Of a stretch of DNA of 37,669 bases, positions 23,306-31,285 are shown piece after piece. The position numbers and the translations under genes are program-made. Each line of letters begins with the position of its first letter. The first letter of the stretch is position 1. The notes beneath the pieces were generated by a model. It was not told the DNA's origin. It ran no database searches and saw only the letters and a program-made list of their open reading frames with translations. Source of the stretch: an uncultured Pelagibacteraceae bacterium (lineage in GTDB: Bacteria; Pseudomonadota; Alphaproteobacteria; Pelagibacterales; AG-422-B15); the NCBI GenBank assembly GCA_902590345.1, contig CACIWK010000001.1, positions 104,341 through 142,009 of the forward strand, written 5' to 3'.

Positions 23306-23905
23306 TTATTTTGTACCTAGAACGGTGGCTACCAGGTGAATTCTATCTTCTTCTCCACCATTAATAGCTGTGTGATATTTAGTATTATCAGTTAAATAAA
23401 TATTTCCATCAGCAGGAATGTGATGGCCAGTATGCTCAATGAACATTCGAGCTCCATAATTGGTTTTGATTGCAATATGAAGTCTTCTTTCAGGATCTCT
23501 ATGCCAGCTTAAAGTGGTTCGTGGTGGCATTTTAATCACACGACATCTTCCTATTTCAAAAAACTCGTTTATTTTTTCATATACATACTTGAAGTAAGTA
23601 TTGTTTAATTTTGGGTTAAAGAGCGTGTATCTTGTTTCATCAATGTATGGCTCCCTCTCCATTTCTTCAAATGAAGAGTCTGGTTTTGTCCAATATTTAC
23701 CTCTAATATTACCACCAAACCATTCATCCAGCTCTTTCTCATCATAATTAAGGCAAATAGCATTTGATTTAAGCATGCCTGGTTTTTGTTCAGAATTTTC
23801 AAAAGGTCTGATTTTGATTAATTCACTTACAGCTTCATTTAATTTATCAACATCAAATGAGATGTTCTCAAGCCTTTCAATATATTGGTTAATCGGTGTG
23901 TACAT
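23306..23905 (-). CDS. Aspartyl/asparaginyl beta-hydroxylase-like 2-oxoglutarate/Fe(II) oxygenase
   Basis: 199 aa. The C-terminal half has the iron site of this cupin-fold family: H135-x-D137 in LSWHRDPERRLHIAIKTN, and a distal His178 in TKYHTAINGG. R188 and H190 follow in EEDRIHLV; one such basic residue should hold 2-oxoglutarate. The first about 95 residues are variable and could shape the substrate site. The product would be a hydroxylated amino acid side chain, peptide or small molecule, with CO2 and succinate. It ends 3 bp from the stop of the convergent glutamine synthetase. No transporter or peptide substrate gene is directly adjacent, so the substrate is open. Confidence 0.78.
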   Translation of the reverse strand: MYTPINQYIERLENISFDVDKLNEAVSELIKIRPFENSEQKPGMLKSNAICLNYDEKELDEWFGGNIRGKYWTKPDSSFEEMEREPYIDETRYTLFNPKLNNTYFKYVYEKINEFFEIGRCRVIKMPPRTTLSWHRDPERRLHIAIKTNYGARMFIEHTGHHIPADGNIYLTDNTKYHTAINGGEEDRIHLVATVLGTK

Positions 23906-24025
23906 ATTTTTTTGTTAGTATCCAAATTCAATATAGTATTTTCTATGATAATTAAAAGATCTACAGAGAATGAACCATGCTTAAATTGTCGCAGTTTTCT
24001 TATCAAATTAGAGGAAATTAGGTAA

Positions 24026-24037
24026 AAATTGCAATTT
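24026..24037. promoter_or_regulatory. 12-bp palindrome AAATTG/CAATTT in divergent intergenic region
   Basis: A perfect palindrome in the 193-bp gap (23906-24098) between the dioxygenase and dipeptidase genes, 61 bp before the dipeptidase start. It is AT-rich and could arise by chance. The rest of that gap shows no RNA gene or small frame that I can support. Confidence 0.25.
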
Positions 24038-24098
24038 ATTTGTTTGCATTGGACCCTTGGTAAGAGATAAGTAAGAGTTATAACTCAAAAGCTACTAT

Positions 24099-25070
24099 AT
24101 GAATTATAGAATCGATAATCTTCAATATTGTAATTGGAATGAAGATGTATTTAAGATTAACAGACAAGCAAAATTAGACGCTGTTCACGCCACAATTGCA
24201 TATCACGAAGACTATGATGAAGTTCAAAAAAATATTGATGAATGGAATACTTATTTTGAAGAATTTAATGCATTAATTTTTCACGGCAAGTCATATAAAG
24301 ATATTGAGAGAGCTAATGAGGAAAATAAGACTGCTATTTTCTTTGGTTTTCAAAACTGTTCACCTATAGAGGATGATATAAATTTGGTTGAAGCTGTTCA
24401 CAAAATGGGAACAGTATTTATGCAATTAACTTACAATAATCAGTCTTTATTAGCTACAGGGTGCTACGAAGAAAATGATAGTGGCGTAACAAGAATGGGA
24501 AAAGAAGTTATTAAAGAAATGAATCGTGTAGGGATTATAGTAGACATGTCGCACTCAGCAGAAAAGTCTACACTGGATGCGATGAATATTTCAGAAAAAC
24601 CAATTGCTATCACGCACGCTAATCCATCTTTTTGGCATCAAGCAAAAAGAAATAAATCTGAAACTTTATTAAAAGAACTAGGCCAATCAAAAGGGATGAT
24701 TGGTCTCTCACTTTATCCACATCACTTATTAAATGGTACAGATTGTTCTCTTGAAAGCTTTTGTGAAATGGTTGCCCGCACTGCAGATATTATGGGAGCA
24801 GAACATATTGGTATTGGATCTGATTTATGCTTAAACCAACCTAACTCAGTTGTAGATTGGATGCGAAACGGAACTTGGACCAAGACAAAAGATTACGGCG
24901 AAGGTTCTAAAGATAATGCAGCTTTTCCAAAACAGCCGGAATGGTTCAAAAATGCTACCGGCTTTGACAATATTGAGAATGGATTAAAAAGTGTGGGGTT
25001 TAATGAAGATGAGACAAATGGCATCTTAGGCAATAATTGGTTTAATTTTTATAAAAACTATATTGGTTAA
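24099..25070 (+). CDS. Membrane dipeptidase-like metallohydrolase (peptidase family M19)
   Basis: 323 aa. An amidohydrolase-type TIM barrel of the renal-dipeptidase family, which hydrolyses dipeptides with two zinc ions. Markers are D27/H30 in LDAVHATIAYHE (variant of the usual HxD N-terminal site), GFQNCSPIEDD (bridging Glu region), VDMSHS and PIAITHANP (His ligands) and IGIGSDLC (C-terminal Asp). It lacks a signal peptide, so it is cytoplasmic despite the family name. The C-terminus (FNEDETNGILGNNWFNFYKN) is the usual M19 end. It starts an operon of three; the next gene begins 3 bp after its stop. The true substrate may be a non-peptide amide rather than a dipeptide. Confidence 0.87.
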   Translation: MNYRIDNLQYCNWNEDVFKINRQAKLDAVHATIAYHEDYDEVQKNIDEWNTYFEEFNALIFHGKSYKDIERANEENKTAIFFGFQNCSPIEDDINLVEAVHKMGTVFMQLTYNNQSLLATGCYEENDSGVTRMGKEVIKEMNRVGIIVDMSHSAEKSTLDAMNISEKPIAITHANPSFWHQAKRNKSETLLKELGQSKGMIGLSLYPHHLLNGTDCSLESFCEMVARTADIMGAEHIGIGSDLCLNQPNSVVDWMRNGTWTKTKDYGEGSKDNAAFPKQPEWFKNATGFDNIENGLKSVGFNEDETNGILGNNWFNFYKNYIG

Positions 25071-25073
25071 TAT

Positions 25074-26729
25074 ATGACAATAAAAGTTCGGCACAGAGAT
25101 CCAAACCAAATCATGAAGCTCAGTCGATTAGGTTGTTTCCATCAATCTAAGCTATCATTTTTAAGAAGTTTTATAAGAGAGTTTAAGGATTGGGAGTTTA
25201 AAAGTGAGATCTTTGATCTTGATAAAGAAGGTTATGGAACTGCTGTATATTCTGTATCAAATAAGGAGCGCACATACTCTCTTGTATGCTTTGCAAACAA
25301 ATTAGATGATACAGAAAGATCTGACCGAGTGATAGCCACTAAATGGGATGCGGCATTTGTAATTCATGATGGACTTCCTAGTAAAGATGATATTGAAAGA
25401 CTCCGTGAAAATGTCCCAAAACAAGAAGTAGGAAGATGTTCATTTAAGGAACTTGCTTTATCAAGAGCAAATCGGTCCGTAAGAGTTTTTAACCATGTAA
25501 TTGATAGCCTATCAAATGGGATCCAACCTAATAATAAACTACTTTCTGAAGTAGGTTATTTATATAGAACCACCGCGGTTTATGGGTCAGGCAAATTTGG
25601 ATTAGCAGATAGATATAGAATTAAAGATCGTCCTGAAATAAATGGTCCATTTAGAATTGAAATGATGCTTGTTTATCTGGTTCGTCAGTTTACTTTTGAT
25701 CAAGTTAATCACATTGCAAATAAAAAGAATCCTAATCAATCTGTTAAACTAGATCTTGAGTTATCCAGACAACTTGGTATTGGCAACTCAACTGGTCTTG
25801 GTATGGCTCCCTTTATTATCAATCATCCAGCTCTGCTACACCAATGGATATATGTGAGAGAGGAAGCTTTGAGGCAGATAAGAGAAATTAGAAATGTTTC
25901 AAACGATGATGTTGATATGTTTAAAAAATTCTTAGAACTTTCAAAGAAAAATATAAATAATTGGAACACAGATAGTGAATTTCAAAATGTAAAAATTAAT
26001 CAATTAAAAGAAGATATTCAAAAATTTGAGAAGAGTTATCTAAATAACATAACTGTTGATAAAGAATACTTTTGGAATGAGATGTATAAATGGGTGGAAG
26101 AAAATTTAACTCATGAAGGTGTAGAATATATTGTTTCTCTTATGATGGAACCATACGATAACATTATTAATTTGCTGGTTCCTCAAATGAGCTCTGATGA
26201 AGATAAATATTTTGACATACCAGCAAATCGAACTACCGATGAATTAAGATCATCAATAGAAAAATCTTATCCTGATATAATTAGAATGGACTTCTCAATT
26301 GATAAAAGTAATGAAAATTTTTGGTATATTTCAAAAAATAAGGAAGAGCCTCGACTGGCGCATCGCTTTCATGAGCCGGGATCGGAATTAGAGCAACCTC
26401 TAGCAATTGCTAGAGATATTAAAAAACTGCATGCAAGATTATCATCTTATAAAAATGAAGAATTATCTAAATTTTTAGAGGAAAATAGCGACCTAAGACA
26501 TGTTGTTAGAAGGTGCCACATTGTCGAAAAGTTGCCTTACGCAGAAATTCAAGACAACTCCATTGGTTCAGAGTTGATGCCTATTGATATGCTAAGACTA
26601 AAACTATCTTTTTTTGGAGCCCAAAAATTTGATCCTCGATCGGACAAGTGGCTGAGAATTTGCATGTATCAGGGGGCGCCATTGATGCACGAAATAAACA
26701 AATCAAATGACACATGGATTTACAATTAA
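25074..26729 (+). CDS. Conserved-looking protein of unknown function in dipeptidase operon
   Basis: 551 aa, soluble, with no signal peptide, membrane span or motif I can name. The N-terminal about 150 residues are mixed alpha/beta, with Trp- and Arg-rich patches. A well-ordered stretch at about residues 170-265 (TTAVYGSGKFGLADRYR, MMLVYLVRQFTF, ELSRQLGIGNSTGLGMAPFIINHPALLHQW) looks conserved, with a glycine-rich GIGNSTGLGMAPF loop like a phosphate- or cofactor-binding site. The remainder is helical. The gene is 3 bp from the dipeptidase and is coupled to the DUF3726-like gene by a TAATG junction, so the three products probably act together. I do not recognise its family. Confidence 0.85.
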   Translation: MTIKVRHRDPNQIMKLSRLGCFHQSKLSFLRSFIREFKDWEFKSEIFDLDKEGYGTAVYSVSNKERTYSLVCFANKLDDTERSDRVIATKWDAAFVIHDGLPSKDDIERLRENVPKQEVGRCSFKELALSRANRSVRVFNHVIDSLSNGIQPNNKLLSEVGYLYRTTAVYGSGKFGLADRYRIKDRPEINGPFRIEMMLVYLVRQFTFDQVNHIANKKNPNQSVKLDLELSRQLGIGNSTGLGMAPFIINHPALLHQWIYVREEALRQIREIRNVSNDDVDMFKKFLELSKKNINNWNTDSEFQNVKINQLKEDIQKFEKSYLNNITVDKEYFWNEMYKWVEENLTHEGVEYIVSLMMEPYDNIINLLVPQMSSDEDKYFDIPANRTTDELRSSIEKSYPDIIRMDFSIDKSNENFWYISKNKEEPRLAHRFHEPGSELEQPLAIARDIKKLHARLSSYKNEELSKFLEENSDLRHVVRRCHIVEKLPYAEIQDNSIGSELMPIDMLRLKLSFFGAQKFDPRSDKWLRICMYQGAPLMHEINKSNDTWIYN

Positions 26730-27343
26730 TGCAATCATCAAGTGAAATTAATACCATATCAAAGAGAGCTGCAAGAGCGGTTGGTTATTCATGGGGAGTA
26801 GCAGAAGAAGTTGGTAAGTGTATAAGTTCAATAGAGATGTTTGGAATTTCTGGAGTAGAAAATTTAAATAATTATTTTAAAACAATCAAAGGCATTGAAC
26901 CAGAAGGTCCAAAGCAAATTGAAAAAACTAATAAATTGAATGAAAAAAGTCTCTGCCCTATCTATACAGGATTAAAATTAATTGATAACTACAAATCAGT
27001 AGATGGAATAAAAGCATTAAAATTTATAAACCTGGATTATCCATTGTTACTTTTACCTTTCGTAAATAAACTTTCATATTTAATTGGTAAGAGAATTGAA
27101 ATTTCTATTGATGATATCAATGCAGAATGCAATCTAAACACATGTGTACTTGCTGATCATCAAATCAAATCTTTAATTATTAAAAAAGCTAATACAGTGA
27201 AAATTAATATTTTAGAAAATGAAGATAGTTTTTCCAGCAAAACTTGGAATGAGCTATATGAAATGTCAACAGAGACCTTTGTTGAGGAAACAGAACAATC
27301 AAAACAAACTGGGGCTGGGGCCGGTCTTCGAGATAACGATTAA
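26729..27343 (+). CDS. DUF3726-like protein
   Basis: About 204 aa. The first 30 residues (SSSEINTISKRAARAVGYSWGVAEEVGKC) match my memory of the DUF3726 opening, a conserved helical segment with AARxxGxSWGxAEE. The rest is weakly patterned and the end is Gly/Ala-rich (QTGAGAGLRDND). An ATG at 26714 is in frame, but the ATG at 26729 shares its A with the stop of the upstream gene (TAATG), the same coupling seen at 3053, so it is preferred. The function is not known. The Gly-rich tail and its place after a dipeptidase-like and an unknown protein suggest a small complex or pathway. Confidence 0.72.
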   Translation: MQSSSEINTISKRAARAVGYSWGVAEEVGKCISSIEMFGISGVENLNNYFKTIKGIEPEGPKQIEKTNKLNEKSLCPIYTGLKLIDNYKSVDGIKALKFINLDYPLLLLPFVNKLSYLIGKRIEISIDDINAECNLNTCVLADHQIKSLIIKKANTVKINILENEDSFSSKTWNELYEMSTETFVEETEQSKQTGAGAGLRDND

Positions 27344-27346
27344 TAT

Positions 27347-28780
27347 TTAAAGTTGTATACCAACGTTCTTCAACTGCAGGTAGCTTTTAATTGCTTGTTG
27401 GCCTTTCTCACGACTGTAACCTGATTGTTTATAACCTCCAAATGGAGTTGCAATACTTCCTGTGAACCAACTATTCACATAAACTTGACCACCATTTAAA
27501 CGTGAAGCTGTTTTTGTAGCCATGTCAACATCTTTAGTAAACACACCAGCCGCTAAACCATAATCTGTGTCATTCGCAATATGGATTGCTTCTTCATGAT
27601 CTTCATAATCTAAAACAGATAAGAATGGTCCAAAAATTTCTTCCTGCGCAATTGTCATATCAGGCTTAACATCCGAATAAATAGTGGGTTCAAAGAAGAA
27701 ACCTTTTCTATCTACTCTGTTGCCGCCTGAGACTGCTTTAGCTCCAGCTTGTAAACCTGAACGAGCATAATTTTCCACTTTTTGAAGCTGTTCCTCAGAT
27801 ATTACTGGTGTTAGATCAACACCTTCTTCATCACCAGGGCCTACTTTTATTGAAGCTGCTAAATTTGATAACTTCTCGAGAACTTCATCCTTAATAGATT
27901 TATGGACTATCATTCGCGACATTGCTGAACAAATTTGTCCAGCTTGGCTAAAAATTCCAACCTTGGTTGCATTAACAACTTTATCAATATCCGCATCTGG
28001 TAAAACAACAGCAGCAGATTTTCCTCCCAACTCAACAACAGCAGGTACAGCTCTTTCAGCGGCAGCATGTAGAATTGCTTTTCCAGTTTTTACAGATCCA
28101 GTGAAAGTTATTTGTGCAACGTCCGGATGGGCAGTAAGCGCAGCACCAGCCTCACTTCCATAACCCGTTACTATGTTTATTAAGCCTTTTGGAACTTCAG
28201 CATTATGAATGGCTTGGGCAAAATAAGATGTGGTTGCTAAGGGTGTTAATTCGGCAGGTTTTATGACTGTAGAATTTCCTGCTGCAAACGAACATGCCAA
28301 AGAACGAGCGATCATTGCAATAGGAAAGTTCCAGGGAACAATATGTCCTGACACACCGTAAGGTTCATAAACCGTATAATCCATAACCTGACTGTTTACA
28401 GGAATAGTTTGACCTTCAATTTTATCTGTTAAGCCGCTGTAGTAATCAAAGTAGTTTGCTGCATCAACAAATTCATATTCAGAAGCGGCAAGTAGTTTTC
28501 CATTTTCAGCACAAAGTAATGCCCCACCTTCTTTACTGGCCTTGCGAAGCTCTTCAGCAATGCGTCGCATAAGTTTTGCTCGTTCCATTGGATTCATATC
28601 CACAAGTATCCGAGACTCGTATGCTTTTCTGGCAGACTCTACAGCTTGATTAATATCTTCATCTTTTGCACAAGTTATTTCACCAATGATCTCTTCATTC
28701 GCAGGATTAATAACTGGAATAAGGTCTTTACTTGAAGCATCGATCCATTCACCGTTTATATAGTGCTGGTATTTTTTCAT
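27347..28780 (-). CDS. Aldehyde dehydrogenase, betaine/aminoaldehyde type
   Basis: 477 aa, standard ALDH length and order. Residues 143-163 hold the SGHIVPWNFPIAMIARSL cofactor region, FTGS is at 226-229, the catalytic Glu is E250 in ELGGK, and the catalytic Cys is C284 in GQICS. The C-terminal motifs QEEIFGP and PFGGYKQSG are present. It has a full canonical ELGGK, unlike the first ALDH. It sits divergent from a polyamine-type uptake system with an inverted repeat in the shared promoter gap. That makes oxidation of an aminoaldehyde (for example from putrescine) a reasonable role, as with PuuC-type enzymes; the exact substrate is not shown. It is convergent with the DUF3726-like gene, 3 bp away. 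Confidence 0.92.
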   Translation of the reverse strand: MKKYQHYINGEWIDASSKDLIPVINPANEEIIGEITCAKDEDINQAVESARKAYESRILVDMNPMERAKLMRRIAEELRKASKEGGALLCAENGKLLAASEYEFVDAANYFDYYSGLTDKIEGQTIPVNSQVMDYTVYEPYGVSGHIVPWNFPIAMIARSLACSFAAGNSTVIKPAELTPLATTSYFAQAIHNAEVPKGLINIVTGYGSEAGAALTAHPDVAQITFTGSVKTGKAILHAAAERAVPAVVELGGKSAAVVLPDADIDKVVNATKVGIFSQAGQICSAMSRMIVHKSIKDEVLEKLSNLAASIKVGPGDEEGVDLTPVISEEQLQKVENYARSGLQAGAKAVSGGNRVDRKGFFFEPTIYSDVKPDMTIAQEEIFGPFLSVLDYEDHEEAIHIANDTDYGLAAGVFTKDVDMATKTASRLNGGQVYVNSWFTGSIATPFGGYKQSGYSREKGQQAIKSYLQLKNVGIQL

Positions 28781-28801
28781 AAGTTAGAAACTTTCTTGTT
28801 A

Positions 28802-28835
28802 AATACTGATCTATTTTTATAATAAGGTCAGTATT
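28802..28835. promoter_or_regulatory. Inverted repeat AATACTGA-N18-TCAGTATT between ALDH and transporter
   Basis: Perfect 8-bp arms (28802-28809 and 28828-28835) spaced by 18 bp; two further inner positions can pair (one G-T). It sits between the divergent ALDH (start 28780) and transporter ATPase (start 28888) genes. The arm centres are 26 bp apart, over two helical turns, which fits a dimeric regulator controlling both directions. The regulator is unknown. Confidence 0.45.
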
Positions 28836-28887
28836 AATTTAGTTCAAAAATTCCTAGATTCCCAACTATTTTTACCTTAGTCTTACC

Positions 28888-29979
28888 ATGATGAATTCAA
28901 AAAAGTCCGATTTTGTTAAATTTGAACAAGTCGACAAAAGTTACGATGGCAAAGAGCTTGTTGTTAAAGGTCTCGACTTAGACATAGCTGAAGGAGAGTT
29001 TCTAACCTTACTTGGTCCGTCTGGATCGGGCAAAACAACAACTCTCATGATGCTTGCTGGTTTTGAAACTCCAACGAATGGAGAGATATATTTTGATGGA
29101 CGTCCGATAAACAATATCCCACCTCACAAGCGTGGAATAGGAATGGTCTTCCAAAATTATGCTCTGTTTCCGCATTTATCAGTTTATGAAAATTTAGCTT
29201 TTCCTCTCAAAGTAAGAAAAGTAGATAAATCAGAAATTGAAGAAAGAATTAATAAAACTTTGAAAATGGTTTCATTAACAGGTTTTGAAAACAGAATGCC
29301 TGCACAATTATCTGGTGGTCAGCAACAGAGAGTTGCTGTTGCCCGCGCGCTTGTGTTTGATCCAAAACTTGTATTAATGGATGAACCTCTTGGAGCTCTT
29401 GATAAAAATTTACGAGAAAGTATGCAATATGAATTAAAGCACATTCACGAGTCATTAGGAGTGACTGTTGTTTATGTTACCCATGATCAGGGTGAGGCAT
29501 TGACTATGTCAAACCGAATTGCTGTGTTCAATGACGGTAAGGTACAACAGCTTTCTGGACCAAATGAATTATATGAAACGCCAGTAAATTCGTTTGTTGC
29601 AAGCTTTATTGGAGAAAATAATACTTTCACTGGAACTGTAAAAGAAATCGCGTCTGGTTCAGCAAAGATTGAAACTGACTCTGGTGAAACTATTGTTGCT
29701 AATCCTATTGCTGTGAGCTCCTCTGGGGAAAAATCCAGAATTTCTCTAAGACCTGAGCGAGTGAGTATTGACCCTAATGAACAACTTGAAAATAAATTCA
29801 CAAGTGAGATACGGGAAATTATCTACCATGGTGACCATACAAGAGTACGTGTAAATCTTCTTGGTAATGACGACTTTATTTTAAAAGTTCCAAACGCGAG
29901 CAGTGATTTAAAGCTTAACGTCGGCGACAAATTGGACCTTGGCTGGTCATCACATGACTGCAGAGCTCTAGATTACTAA
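28888..29979 (+). CDS. Spermidine/putrescine-type ABC transporter ATPase
   Basis: 363 aa, PotA/PotG class importer ATPase. Walker A GPSGSGKT is at 43-50, Q-loop at MVFQNYALFPHLSV (87-99), signature LSGGQQQR at 141-148, Walker B LVLMDE at 161-166 and the switch His in YVTHDQGEA. The C-terminal about 120 residues (ENNTFTGTVKEI... SLRPERV ... HGDHTRVRVNL) form the TOBE domains used for regulation or substrate sensing. Two consecutive ATGs open the frame and either is possible. It is first of a four-gene importer operon with the binding protein and two permeases, and is divergent from an ALDH gene. The class handles spermidine, putrescine or related amines; specificity is not visible. Confidence 0.93.
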   Translation: MMNSKKSDFVKFEQVDKSYDGKELVVKGLDLDIAEGEFLTLLGPSGSGKTTTLMMLAGFETPTNGEIYFDGRPINNIPPHKRGIGMVFQNYALFPHLSVYENLAFPLKVRKVDKSEIEERINKTLKMVSLTGFENRMPAQLSGGQQQRVAVARALVFDPKLVLMDEPLGALDKNLRESMQYELKHIHESLGVTVVYVTHDQGEALTMSNRIAVFNDGKVQQLSGPNELYETPVNSFVASFIGENNTFTGTVKEIASGSAKIETDSGETIVANPIAVSSSGEKSRISLRPERVSIDPNEQLENKFTSEIREIIYHGDHTRVRVNLLGNDDFILKVPNASSDLKLNVGDKLDLGWSSHDCRALDY

Positions 29980-30000
29980 TTCTTTGATACTACATGTAGA

Positions 30001-30036
30001 TTCAACATTAATTTGTTGAAAAATAATCTTTTTTTT
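30001..30036 (+). terminator. Weak hairpin followed by T-run between ATPase and binding-protein genes
   Basis: TTCAACA (30001-30007) pairs with TGTTGAA (30014-30020) around a 6-nt loop; a T8 run follows at about 30029-30036. The stem is AT-rich and the T-run begins 8 nt downstream of it, so this is a marginal intrinsic terminator or attenuator. It would leave the binding-protein gene partly dependent on its own promoter. Confidence 0.3.
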
Positions 30037-30084
30037 GTTGCGTTTTTGCTCAAGGCCTTGTGTAATATTTCTTTATATAAAAAA

Positions 30085-30090
30085 AGGAGA
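30085..30090 (+). promoter_or_regulatory. Strong ribosome-binding site setting the binding-protein start
   Basis: AGGAGA lies 9 bp before the ATG at 30100. The longer frame starting at 30013 would place a non-signal-like basic sequence before the real signal peptide and overlap the hairpin. The ribosome site decides for 30100. Confidence 0.75.
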
Positions 30091-30099
30091 CGATTAATC

Positions 30100-31221
30100 A
30101 TGTCTAGATTAACTAAACTAATCTCTTTGGCTGCTTTATTGGTGGCTCCATCTATGGCTACAGCCGCGGAAGTAAACGTGGTGTCATGGGGAGGCGCTTA
30201 TACAGAAAGTCAAAAGCTAGGTTACGGGGACCCATATCAGGAAATGAGTGGTGTTCAAGTAAACTGGATCGACTACAGTGGAGGTTTGAGTGAAATTAAA
30301 GCTCAGGTCGAGTCTGGAGCGATTACTTGGGACATTATCGATGTGTATGCACGTGATACAATTATCGGTTGTGACGAAGGATTGTTTGTAGAATTCGATT
30401 TCGATAACGACTTCCCTGCTGGTGTTAACGGTATGAAAGCAAGTGACGATTTCTTTGCTCCAATGCCTAGTGATTGTGCTGTAGGTAACATTCTTTATTC
30501 ATGGAACTACGCTTACAACACTGATAATGTAAATTTTGATGGAAGTTATCCAGATTCAATGGAAGACTTCTTTAATCCAAGTAAATATCCAGGAGTTAGA
30601 TCTATCTACTCTTCAGCAATGTCAAACTTAGAGTTTGCACTGGTTGCTGATGGTGTTCCTGCATCTGATGTGTATGACTACATGGAAGACAACGGAATTG
30701 ATAGAGCTCTTGATAAGCTTACAGAGCTTTGCACTCACCCAGATGGTGGATGCATTTTCTGGTCAGCTGGTGCACAACCACCTGAGCAATTAGTTTCTGG
30801 TGAAGCTTTAATGGCTACTGGTTGGAATGGACGTCACTTCAATGCCATCGTGAACGAAGGTTCGCCAATGAAAATGGTATGGGATGGTCAGATCCTTGAC
30901 TACGAGTACTTCGTACTTGTTAAAGGTGGACCAAACCAAGATGAAGCTATGAAAGCTCTTCAGTACTTCACTAGTTCTGAAGGTTTAGCTGGAAGTGCAA
31001 AGCACATTGCTTATGCACCTTTCCGTATCTCTTCTCTTGATGTGATCATGGCAGATGAGCCATGGTTCTATTCTGAGCAAGCAGGTGCTGTTGAGATTAT
31101 GCCTCACATGCCTACTGCTCCAGCTAACACAGAGAACTACGTTCTAATGAACCCAGAGTGGTACGCTGATAACAACACTGAAATCAACGACGCTTGGGAA
31201 GCTTGGAAAGCTAACTTATAA
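30100..31221 (+). CDS. Periplasmic polyamine-type substrate-binding protein
   Basis: 373 aa from the ATG with the strong AGGAGA site. A signal peptide (MSRLTKLISLAALLVAPSMA, cut near MATA-AEV) directs it to the periplasm. The mature start VNVVSWGGAYTESQ and the later SGLSEIKAQVESGAITWDII-like and SGEALMATGWNGR regions are those of PotD/PotF-like binding proteins. The run GGPNQDEAMKALQYFTSSEG is also typical of the family. It binds substrate and delivers it to the two permeases encoded next. More G+C and stronger codon bias than its neighbours suggest high expression, which fits the strong hairpin that follows. Spermidine, putrescine or another cationic amine is the likely ligand; this is not certain. 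Confidence 0.92.
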   Translation: MSRLTKLISLAALLVAPSMATAAEVNVVSWGGAYTESQKLGYGDPYQEMSGVQVNWIDYSGGLSEIKAQVESGAITWDIIDVYARDTIIGCDEGLFVEFDFDNDFPAGVNGMKASDDFFAPMPSDCAVGNILYSWNYAYNTDNVNFDGSYPDSMEDFFNPSKYPGVRSIYSSAMSNLEFALVADGVPASDVYDYMEDNGIDRALDKLTELCTHPDGGCIFWSAGAQPPEQLVSGEALMATGWNGRHFNAIVNEGSPMKMVWDGQILDYEYFVLVKGGPNQDEAMKALQYFTSSEGLAGSAKHIAYAPFRISSLDVIMADEPWFYSEQAGAVEIMPHMPTAPANTENYVLMNPEWYADNNTEINDAWEAWKANL

Positions 31222-31229
31222 AGTCTAAA

Positions 31230-31257
31230 ACTTGGGCAACCTATGGGTTGCCCAAGT
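31230..31257 (+). terminator. Strong 12-bp hairpin after the binding-protein gene
   Basis: ACTTGGGCAACC pairs perfectly with GGTTGCCCAAGT around a 4-nt loop (TATG). Only a weak T-rich stretch (CTTTC) follows, so it is more likely a partial terminator or 3'-end stabiliser. Such hairpins often keep binding-protein mRNA in excess over permease mRNA. Confidence 0.75.
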
Positions 31258-31285
31258 CTTTCAAATTCAGTATTCTTTTACACAT

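Noticed and set aside
30013..30099. N-terminal extension of the binding protein
   Set aside because: AGGAGA at 30085-30090 points to the ATG at 30100, which begins a typical signal peptide. The extension overlaps a hairpin and T-run.
31232..31285. Earlier start for the first permease
   Set aside because: It would begin inside the 12-bp hairpin after the binding-protein gene; the ATG at 31286 gives a normal N-terminus before the first membrane span.
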